Source: an uncultured Pseudomonadota bacterium
Lineage (GTDB): Bacteria; Pseudomonadota; Gammaproteobacteria; Steroidobacterales; Steroidobacteraceae
Length of the DNA: 38,512 bases
NCBI GenBank assembly: GCA_903838705.1
Contig: CAILZL010000042.1
Coordinates: 1 to 38,512, forward strand
Direction: 5' to 3'
Shown: positions 32,661-38,512 of the stretch, piece by piece
Position numbering within the stretch: position 1 is the first letter of the stretch
Layout of the letters: each line of letters begins with the position of its first letter
Translations under genes and position numbers: made by a program
The notes under the pieces: model-generated
What the model was told of the DNA's origin: nothing
Seen by the model: the letters and a program-made list of their open reading frames with translations, nothing else
Databases searched by the model: none

Positions 32661-33763
32661 TCCTGTTCCTGCACCAGCTGCATGACTGCTTCAGCCAGTG
32701 CCAGTGAAGCAGTCAGCCCCGGGGACTCAATGCCGTACAGGCAGATGAGTCCCGGCACCTGGTGTGTGCTGGCATCCTGAATACAGAAGTCAGCTGCGGG
32801 TTCACCCGGCCCGGACAGCTTTGGACGCACGCCGGTGTAGGCTGGATTCAGGCTGTTATCAGGCAGCTCCGGCCAGTAGCGACGGATCGCCGGATAAAAA
32901 ACATCTGCGCGTTCGGGTGAGATTTCATAGTTGATGTCATTCATCCACTCCACATCCGGTCCAAAGCGCATTCGCCCGGCCATATCCAGCGTCACATGCA
33001 CGCCTAATCCCCCGTCAACTGGCACCGGATACACCAGATGGCTGAACGGCGCCGTGGCGCTGTATTCGAAGTAATGGCCTTTCGCCAGGTGCATGCGCGG
33101 TATGAATGCCGCATCCAGTCCATCAATGTTTGATGCCAGCTGTGCGGCATGTAATCCCGCTGAGTTGATTACATTGCGTGCGCGCAAGGGTGTTTCTTCA
33201 TCAGGCAGATGTATTTCAAACCCATCAGTGATGCGCCGGATGCGTGTCACCGTAGTGCGAGCGGCAAAGATTCCGGCATGCTGCTCGAAATCACCGAGCA
33301 ATGCCGTCATGTATGAATGACTGTCGACAATGCCTGTGACAGGAAGCCACAAGCCTGATGAGACTGACAGTGCAGGTTCGAGGCGCTGCACTTTATGCTG
33401 GTCAAGGAGTTCGATTTCAGTAATTCCCACGCTCTGCGCATTGCGCAGCAGTTGCTCAAGTCGGGTTTGTTCCGCAGCGCTGGTGGCAACAATCAACTTG
33501 CCGCATTGACGGAACGGTACGCCGTGGCGCTTACAGAATTCATACAGTAATTCACGGCCTTTGATGCAGCTGCGTGATTTCAGTGAGGCTGGCGGGTAAT
33601 AAATACCCGAATGAATCACCGACGAATTGCGTGAAGATGTTTCGCTGCCGAAGGTGGCGTGCTGTTCAATCAGCACGGTGGAAATGCCGCTTCTTGCGCA
33701 GGCCCGCGCAATGGCAAGTCCGACTACGCCCGCACCGATTACAGCGCAATCAATATCCAGCAA
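32654..33763 (-). CDS. FAD-dependent oxidoreductase, L-2-hydroxyglutarate oxidase (LhgO) type
   Basis: About 369 residues from TTG 33763, where the dinucleotide-binding fold begins (L-D-I-D-C-A-V-I-G-A-G-V-V-G-L-A-I-A). AGG lies 5 nt upstream. A longer frame to 33895 adds residues unlike the family. The motif S-S-R-N-S-S-V-I-H-S-G-I-Y-Y-P-P, then L-L-Y-E-F-C-K-R-H-G-V-P and C-G-K-L-I-V-A, is characteristic of LhgO-type enzymes. G-V-R-P-K near the end fits the C-terminal FAD contact. Members oxidise L-2-hydroxyglutarate or related 2-hydroxy acids to 2-oxoacids, passing electrons to quinone or oxygen. This would fit with the 2-oxoacid dehydrogenase complex in the window (inference). Confidence 0.85.
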   Translation of the reverse strand: MLDIDCAVIGAGVVGLAIARACARSGISTVLIEQHATFGSETSSRNSSVIHSGIYYPPASLKSRSCIKGRELLYEFCKRHGVPFRQCGKLIVATSAAEQTRLEQLLRNAQSVGITEIELLDQHKVQRLEPALSVSSGLWLPVTGIVDSHSYMTALLGDFEQHAGIFAARTTVTRIRRITDGFEIHLPDEETPLRARNVINSAGLHAAQLASNIDGLDAAFIPRMHLAKGHYFEYSATAPFSHLVYPVPVDGGLGVHVTLDMAGRMRFGPDVEWMNDINYEISPERADVFYPAIRRYWPELPDNSLNPAYTGVRPKLSGPGEPAADFCIQDASTHQVPGLICLYGIESPGLTASLALAEAVMQLVQEQDQ

Positions 33764-33934
33764 GATGACCTGATTCCCCCGGCAGAGCGCCGCGTGTGGA
33801 TGAATGCATGATGACGGGTAACGGTACTCGAAACTGTTATTGATCTCAAACCCGGTGTGCAAAGTGCTTCTGAAGGTTGAAGTGGCGTGGCACAATGAAT
33901 CACATACTTAACTGCACTGGGAATCCGCACGACC

Positions 33935-34249
33935 ATGGTGAATATCGTTGTTACAGATCGGGATGGCACCGAACATCGGCTGACAGCAGCATCAGGCACT
34001 ACTCTGATGGAAGTGCTGCGCGATCAGGATATGGGTGTGGTGGCGTTGTGTGGCGGCATGTGTTCATGCGCGACCTGTCATGTGTATGTGGATGATGCGT
34101 GGGTGGCAAAGTTGCCCGCTGCGCAGTCCGATGAAACCGCCGTGCTGGATGATGTCTCCGATCGCAAGGCTTCTTCCCGTTTGAGTTGTCAGATTGTCAT
34201 GGCGCCGGCCTACGAAGGTTTGAAAGTCACGGTGGCGCCGGAAGAGTGA
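33935..34249 (+). CDS. [2Fe-2S] ferredoxin, adrenodoxin/putidaredoxin type
   Basis: 104 residues. The cluster ligands follow the pattern C-G-G-M-C-S-C-A-T-C-H-V-Y-V (Cys-x5-Cys-x2-Cys, counting the ligands) plus a distal Cys in L-S-C-Q. This is the vertebrate/bacterial-type ferredoxin that feeds P450s, Rieske oxygenases or Fe-S assembly. No P450 or oxygenase gene is in the window. It is divergent from the FAD oxidoreductase gene across about 170 bp. Confidence 0.9.
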   Translation: MVNIVVTDRDGTEHRLTAASGTTLMEVLRDQDMGVVALCGGMCSCATCHVYVDDAWVAKLPAAQSDETAVLDDVSDRKASSRLSCQIVMAPAYEGLKVTVAPEE

Positions 34250-34427
34250 AAGTTGGAAATATTGCAGTAGCTCATGCTGTGGTTGCTGCTTGCTCTTATT
34301 ACCTGCTACAAATGCTTAATCAGCTGAAAAAAGGAAACATCGGAATGGGTGTACGTATTTCCACTGTAAAGCCTATTTTTAATGCGGTTTGTAGGCAGCC
34401 GTTGAGTATCACTGAAGTCACCCCGCC

Positions 34428-35174
34428 ATGACCCCGGCTCATTTCTACCTCGATTGGCAGTTTTGGTAGGCAGTTGTAGCGCTGGCCGCACTCGTCTTTT
34501 CGCAGATGCCACCTGTGCATGTGTTGCTGCGAAGGTCAAAGCTACGCTGCGAGGCGTTTAGTCGACTCCACATTACCCACAAGGTTGGTAATCCCAATGC
34601 GCAATGGCACTTGATTATCGAGAACGCAGGTGGTCGAGCGCTTCGAGTAAAGGCTATTACTCTCACTTTTCGCCGTTCAGGAGGTAAGCCATTTACGCTG
34701 CTAGCTCAAAACTACCTGCGAACACCTGATGCGAAGGAGAATGTCATGCTTGCTCCGTTTCGGCTGAATCCTGGAGAAGAGTGGTCTCATGTTGTGAGTT
34801 TCTTTAATTTTTATTCGAGGGATGATGACAAGGAGTATCGTCGACTTGAGTCAGCCATTCGCACGGACATCCTTCGACAAAAAGAAGATCCAGCCAACAA
34901 GGAACGCATGTGTGAGGCAGCACCAGCGAGTGTCGAGCTCGCGACTGCGTTCTTTCGCCGTCATTTCCAATGGGACTCCGGTGAGTACGAGCTAGAGCTA
35001 TCCGTGGAGACGGATCGTCCTAAAGCTAATTTGAAGAAGGTCTATTTGTTTTCCCTGTTCGAGTCTGAAGCTGGTGAACTTCGTGATTACAGCGATTACT
35101 ACAGGTACGGATCTGGCGTTTACTGGGTTTCACAGGCACAGCCTGGCATTATTCTTCCAATTCGCGAAAAGTGA
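34428..35174 (+). pseudogene. Membrane-anchored hypothetical gene interrupted by an in-frame amber codon
   Basis: From ATG 34428 the frame reads M-T-P-A-H-F-Y-L-D-W-Q-F-W, then TAG at 34467-34469, then A-V-V-A-L-A-A-L-V-F-S-Q. It then runs 222 codons from ATG 34506 to the stop at 35172-35174. The two halves together make one N-terminal TM anchor that the TAG cuts in the middle. The soluble part has W-H-L-I-I-E-N-A-G-G-R-A-L and F-R-L-N-P-G-E-E-W, typical of membrane-anchored hypothetical proteins of unknown role. From ATG 34506 alone the product would lack its anchor. It may be a fresh pseudogene, a suppressed or read-through gene, or a sequencing error (TGG to TAG is one change). A GTTGAGT core-like site lies about 25 bp upstream. 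Confidence 0.6.
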
Positions 35175-35332
35175 TGTCTAATCGCTCATTTTGCGAGTAT
35201 CAATGGTAGACCACCTGCCCGTGTAGCTCTGACGGTTTAACTGTCAGCTGGATGGCGGCTGAAGTGCTGTAAAAAAATGCGTAAAAGGCGCCTCGTGCGG
35301 CATGGCATCTGTTCGCTGAATGTGTTTGATGC

Positions 35333-36145
35333 TCACCGCTTGCTTGCAGATTCGTATAAAGGCATCACCTTGGGCAGGTTGGCTTGCAGGTCGCTGATGC
35401 GGTTGCTGCTGCTGGGGTGAGTGCTCAGAAAGTCCGAGCCATTGATGCCGGTTACCTGATTCATCTTTTGCCAGAGCGTGATGGCTGCATTCGGGTTGTA
35501 GCCTGCGCGTGCCATGAGTTCCAGGCCAATGCGATCAGCTTCGGTTTCCTGTTCGCGGCTATGCGGCAATCCGAAAGTGACCTGTGTGATGGTAGAGGCT
35601 ACCTGCATGGCATCTGCGCCTGCGCCGGTTACTGCGGCCAGCACCCCCAGCCCGAGTTGTTCTGCATAAGCGCGTGATACGCGTTCACGGGTATGTTCGC
35701 GCAGCGCGTGGGCGATTTCATGGCCGATGATGGCGGCCAGTTCCGCGTCACTCAGTTTCAGTTTTTCAATGATGCCCGAGTACACCATGATCTTGCCGCC
35801 GGGCATGCAGTAGGCGTTCAGTTCGTCAGTCTTCTGTACATTGATTTCCCACTTCCAGTCTTTGGCATCAGCGCGGAATGCAGTTGTTTGCGGTATCAGC
35901 CGGTTGGCGATGGTGCGCACGCGGGTAACTTGTTGCGAGTCCACATTCAGGGCGCTTTTTTTCTCCGCGCCGGTCAGCTCCTGCTGGTAGGACTCGACTG
36001 CGCCCTGTTCAACTTCCTGCTCTGAAACCAGCATGAACTGTCTGCGATCAACACCAATCGCGCCGCCGGAAGTGGTTTGTACAGTTGTGCAGGCGGACAG
36101 GCTCAGGGCGAGCATGCCTGTGATGAGAATAAGCCAGTGTTTCAT
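35333..36145 (-). CDS. M48-family metalloprotease lipoprotein (LoiP/BepA-like)
   Basis: 270 residues with a lipoprotein signal (lipobox L-S-A-C, Cys19). The zinc motif H-E-I-A-H (His142, His146) and the third ligand Glu202 in E-T-E-A-D-R are present, so it should be active. This matches outer-membrane-associated M48 proteases such as LoiP (YggG), which take part in envelope protein quality control. It is monocistronic on the minus strand. ATG 36145 directly follows AGGGGC. Confidence 0.9.
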   Translation of the reverse strand: MKHWLILITGMLALSLSACTTVQTTSGGAIGVDRRQFMLVSEQEVEQGAVESYQQELTGAEKKSALNVDSQQVTRVRTIANRLIPQTTAFRADAKDWKWEINVQKTDELNAYCMPGGKIMVYSGIIEKLKLSDAELAAIIGHEIAHALREHTRERVSRAYAEQLGLGVLAAVTGAGADAMQVASTITQVTFGLPHSREQETEADRIGLELMARAGYNPNAAITLWQKMNQVTGINGSDFLSTHPSSSNRISDLQANLPKVMPLYESASKR

Positions 36146-36275
36146 TTTGCCCCTGTGGAAGCGAATGCAAGTAACAGGGGATTATATCGTGTCGGATTCA
36201 GGCTGCTTCGCTGGTTCGCAGTTTGATTAGCCGGGTTGCCTGTCGCTCATCATGGTTAGTTGATAAGCGGAATAT

Positions 36276-36554
36276 TCAGCGTGTGCCGGTAAGGCTTTCC
36301 ATCATCAGGCCAGTGCCGCCGCGAGTGATGTGCGCAACAATGGCGGTGCGGCGATGTATCTTGGTGACTACGCCCAGATTGATGGCGAAGGTCAGTTGCA
36401 CTGTTGAGCCTTTCTTCAGGCCCATGTTGCTGGTTTCAATGAAAACCCCATTAGCGCTGAGATTTCTGGCGCGACACAATCTGCCCGGGCGGCCGGGTGA
36501 GGAGATGAACACAATCGTGCGTGCCTTGTGTCGGTTATGCAGTCGTCGCTCCAT
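36276..36554 (-). CDS. PilZ-domain protein
   Basis: 92 residues, essentially one PilZ domain. R-H-K-A-R near the N-terminus (the R-x-x-x-R c-di-GMP motif) and N-L-S-A-N-G-V-F-I (the D/N-x-S-x-x-G motif) are both intact, so binding of cyclic di-GMP is likely. Its target is unknown. It stands between the M48 gene (same strand) and murI (opposite strand). Confidence 0.85.
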   Translation of the reverse strand: MERRLHNRHKARTIVFISSPGRPGRLCRARNLSANGVFIETSNMGLKKGSTVQLTFAINLGVVTKIHRRTAIVAHITRGGTGLMMESLTGTR

Positions 36555-36802
36555 AGGGGCGGCCTCGATGAGGTAGATGAGTGAATACTTGATCGTGGCA
36601 TCAATGCGCGCTGTGATTATGCCGCAGTTTTAATCTGCATAGAATTACCCGAACTGGAGTAAATTGCGCTTATGTCACGGCGTGGGTCGCGAATGTCCCC
36701 GGTTTTTTAACATTAGATCAGGATGGTGTTGTGCCGGTGTAGCTGCCCTGACTGTATCTGTTTCGTGACCTGATCATAAGTTAACAACAGGCGAAGTTAA
36801 TC

Positions 36803-37714
36803 TTGTCAATTATTGAAGCGATTGAAGCTAATGCGGGTTTGAGTCTTGAGCAGAAGCGTGAGTTGCCCATAGGCGTATTTGACTCGGGTGTGGGTGGGTT
36901 GACGGTATTGCGCGCGCTGCAACGCCAGTTGCCCGATGAGCAGTTTCTGTATCTGGGTGACACGGCCAGATTGCCGTATGGCACGAAGAGTGCTGACACC
37001 ATTATTCGCTACTCATTGCAGGCGGCTGCATTGCTGGTCGGGCGCGGTATCAAGTGCCTTGTTATTGCCTGCAATACTGCTTCAGCCACTGCGCTGGAAG
37101 TGTTGCGCAAACGCTATCCGCAGCTGCCCATCATCGGTGTGGTTGAGCCCGGCGCAGAGGCCGGATGTGCTGCCTCAGTGAATGGGCGTATTGCTGTGGT
37201 GGCAACCGAGGGGACGGTGCAGGGCGGCGCTTACCAGCGTGCAATTGCGGCTATTCGCCCCGATGTCGTCGTGTCGGCACAAGCCTGTCCGCTGTTTGTG
37301 TCTCTGGCTGAGGAAGGCTGGGTGTCGGGGCCGATTGTAGAAGCCATTGCCCGGCGTTATCTGGGCGAAACCTTTGCCGGTCCGGATTCGCCTGACACGC
37401 TGCTGCTTGGCTGTACGCACTTTCCGGTGATCCGGCCTGCCTTGCAGCAGGTGGTGGGAGCGAATGTGACGATTGTCGATTCCGCTGAAACCACTGCTGC
37501 GGCGCTATTGTCACTGCTGACGGCACAAAGTCTGCTGAGGCAAAAGGGGGGCGATGCGCCAGCGCAGGTGGTACGTTTCATGGCGACCGATGGTCGAGAA
37601 CGGTTTGCGCGCGTGGCTGCTTACTTTCTGGATCGGCAAATTGCAGCAGAATCAGTGGAGCTGATTGACATTGGATTGACCGATTCCGGAGCGCGGCAGC
37701 CGAAGTCTGAATAA
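36803..37714 (+). CDS. murI: Glutamate racemase
   Basis: 303 residues from TTG 36803 (GCGAAG upstream). It has F-D-S-G-V-G-G-L, Y-L-G-D-T-A-R-L-P-Y-G, the catalytic Cys in A-C-N-T-A-S-A and the second catalytic Cys in G-C-T-H-F-P. It makes D-glutamate for peptidoglycan synthesis in the cytoplasm. The first 20 residues (E-A-I-E-A-N-A-G-L-S) are an N-terminal extension; a shorter start such as TTG 36865 is possible. Upstream 36555-36802 holds no gene. Confidence 0.93.
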   Translation: MSIIEAIEANAGLSLEQKRELPIGVFDSGVGGLTVLRALQRQLPDEQFLYLGDTARLPYGTKSADTIIRYSLQAAALLVGRGIKCLVIACNTASATALEVLRKRYPQLPIIGVVEPGAEAGCAASVNGRIAVVATEGTVQGGAYQRAIAAIRPDVVVSAQACPLFVSLAEEGWVSGPIVEAIARRYLGETFAGPDSPDTLLLGCTHFPVIRPALQQVVGANVTIVDSAETTAAALLSLLTAQSLLRQKGGDAPAQVVRFMATDGRERFARVAAYFLDRQIAAESVELIDIGLTDSGARQPKSE

Positions 37715-37784
37715 TATTTTCGCTGCAAATACCGTCTGGCGGCCGTTTCAGTGCCTGCATTCGAAATTTAGGCGAATAATGAGG

Positions 37785-37822
37785 TTGACACAGGGCAGTC
37801 AGATACAGAGAATGCCCGGCTC
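37785..37822 (+). promoter_or_regulatory. Promoter of the tRNA-tuf operon, GC-rich discriminator
   Basis: Consensus TTGACA at 37785-37790, a 17-bp spacer, then GAGAAT at 37808-37813, followed by GCCCGGC. A perfect -35, a moderate -10 and a GC-rich discriminator are typical of stable-RNA promoters under stringent control. Confidence 0.7.
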
Positions 37823-37833
37823 TTACGTCCGCA

Positions 37834-37919
37834 GGAGGGGTACTCAAGCGGCCAACGAGGGCAGACTGTAAATCTGCTGGCTTATGCCTACGTAGGTTCG
37901 AATCCTACCCCCTCCACCA
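37834..37919 (+). tRNA. tRNA-Tyr (anticodon GTA)
   Basis: Acceptor GGAGGGG (37834-37840) pairs with CCCCTCC; the CCA end is encoded (37917-37919). The anticodon GTA is at 37868-37870 in a CT-GTA-AA loop with a GCAGA/TCTGC stem. A long variable arm is present, as expected for tRNA-Tyr. The T arm has GTTCGAATC. Confidence 0.96.
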
Positions 37920-37984
37920 TGGCTGTCGGCGTTCAAGTGGCGGGATGAGTAAGTAGCTCTTTCTGTTGGTTTTTACGCAAGATT

Positions 37985-38058
<74 letters not shown>

Positions 38059-38141
38059 TTGACTGGTTCGTGGTTGCAGATTTGGTGTTGATTGAAAGGA
38101 AGTTGGAGTTTGGCTTGAGCCGGAGTGCTGCAAGTGTCAGG

Positions 38142-38217
38142 GCCCACGTAGCTCAGTCGGTAGAGCACGTCCTTGGTAAGGACGAGGTCACCGGTTCGAT
38201 TCCGGTCGTGGGCTCCA
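38142..38217 (+). tRNA. tRNA-Thr (anticodon GGT)
   Basis: Acceptor GCCCACG (38142-38148) pairs with CGTGGGC; CCA is encoded (38215-38217). The anticodon GGT is at 38175-38177, in a TT-GGT-AA loop closed by CGTCC/GGACG. Confidence 0.96.
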
Positions 38218-38220
38218 GCT

Positions 38221-38277
38221 GCCGCAAGAACTTGCGGCGCAGGTGAGATTAAAGAATGCGTCCCGGATGGACGCATT
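38221..38277 (+). promoter_or_regulatory. Two hairpins in the tRNA-Thr to tuf spacer
   Basis: GCCGCAAG-AA-CTTGCGGC (38221-38238) and AATGCGTCC (38255-38263) with GGACGCATT (38269-38277) are perfect inverted repeats. Neither has a T-tract. They may be RNA-processing sites that separate the tRNA from the tuf mRNA, or leader structures controlling tuf. Confidence 0.5.
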
Positions 38278-38371
38278 GCTCGGGAAAAGATGGCTGATGG
38301 TGCGTGTGCAACTATCTGGCCTTGGGCGTTTGTTTTAGTTGTTAGTCGCTATTTTTTAGAGGGTCGCCGTT

Positions 38372-38512
38372 GTGGCAAAAGAGAAATTTGAGCGTACGAA
38401 GCCGCACGTAAACGTGGGCACGATTGGACACGTAGATCATGGCAAGACGACGTTGACGGCGGCCTTGACCAAGGTGATGGCGGAGAAGTTTGGTGGTGAG
38501 TTCAAGGCTTAC
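38372..38512 (+). CDS. tuf: Elongation factor Tu, 3' truncated by the window end
   Basis: GTG start at 38372, with AGAGGG 8 nt upstream. The visible 47 residues begin [20 protein letters not shown] and include the P-loop [12 protein letters not shown]-Tu carries aminoacyl-tRNA to the ribosome. Linkage to tRNA-Tyr, tRNA-Gly and tRNA-Thr identifies this as the tufB-type copy. Confidence 0.95.
   Translation, partial: MAKEKFERTKPHVNVGTIGHVDHGKTTLTAALTKVMAEKFGGEFKAY

Noticed and set aside
35230-35250. CTGAC-GGTTTAAC-GTCAG near-palindrome after the amber-interrupted gene
   Set aside because: It has an internal mismatch and no T-tract, and no gene end or start that it would serve; probably chance.

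Overview
The window looks like chromosomal DNA of a gammaproteobacterium. It ends in the order tRNA-Tyr(GTA), tRNA-Gly(TCC), tRNA-Thr(GGT), tuf, which matches the tufB locus of gammaproteobacteria, with a glutamate racemase gene just before it. Base composition is moderately GC-rich. The genus cannot be named from sequence alone. There is no phage, transposase or CRISPR array.

Layout. (1) 1-4160: the 3' part of a YHYH-domain protein, then two tandem exported sulfatases that are clear paralogues. (2) 4160-5925: an accessory patch with a SieB-like two-TM protein (superinfection-exclusion family), two small genes of unknown function and an integron attC-like hairpin. (3) 5927-9522, minus strand: a diheme cytochrome c, a CobW-type metal-chaperone GTPase and an M24 pita-bread protein in the same operon as the GTPase. 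(4) 9659-14029, plus strand: a 3-hydroxyisobutyrate dehydrogenase-like enzyme, then E1 alpha, E1 beta and E2 of a 2-oxoacid dehydrogenase complex. (5) 14288-18470: two tandem exported SnoaL/NTF2-like proteins and a DUF6152-like exported protein. (6) 18558-21717, minus strand: an operon of a Gfo/Idh/MocA oxidoreductase, an EboE-like TIM-barrel protein and a second HIBADH-like enzyme, with an MFS transporter upstream. (7) 23549-29328: a BaeSR-like two-component system, the E3 (dihydrolipoyl dehydrogenase), a second MFS transporter and a DoxX-like membrane protein. (8) 29330-34249: an octaheme TPR cytochrome, a divergent beta-propeller, an FAD oxidoreductase of the L-2-hydroxyglutarate oxidase type and a [2Fe-2S] ferredoxin. 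(9) 34428-36554: a membrane-anchored hypothetical gene broken by an in-frame amber codon, an M48 lipoprotein protease and a PilZ protein. (10) 36803-end: murI, three tRNAs and the start of tuf.

How the genes may work together (inference). Regions 1 and 3-8 read as a catabolic neighbourhood. Exported proteins (YHYH, sulfatases, SnoaL-like, DUF6152-like) would act on a substrate outside the cytoplasm. MFS carriers would import the product. Paired dehydrogenases, the EboE-like barrel and the M24 protein would convert it to a 2-oxoacid, and the E1-E2-E3 complex would make an acyl-CoA. Multiheme cytochromes could handle electrons. The substrate is unknown.

The most unusual signals are these. Both sulfatases lack the canonical paired N-terminal metal-binding aspartates. 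A Met/Gly-rich low-complexity module recurs in four otherwise unrelated exported proteins. The M24 protein has Cys where a metal-binding Asp is expected and shares an operon with a metal chaperone. An amber codon interrupts the membrane anchor of the gene at 34428. The SieB-like accessory patch carries an attC-like hairpin.
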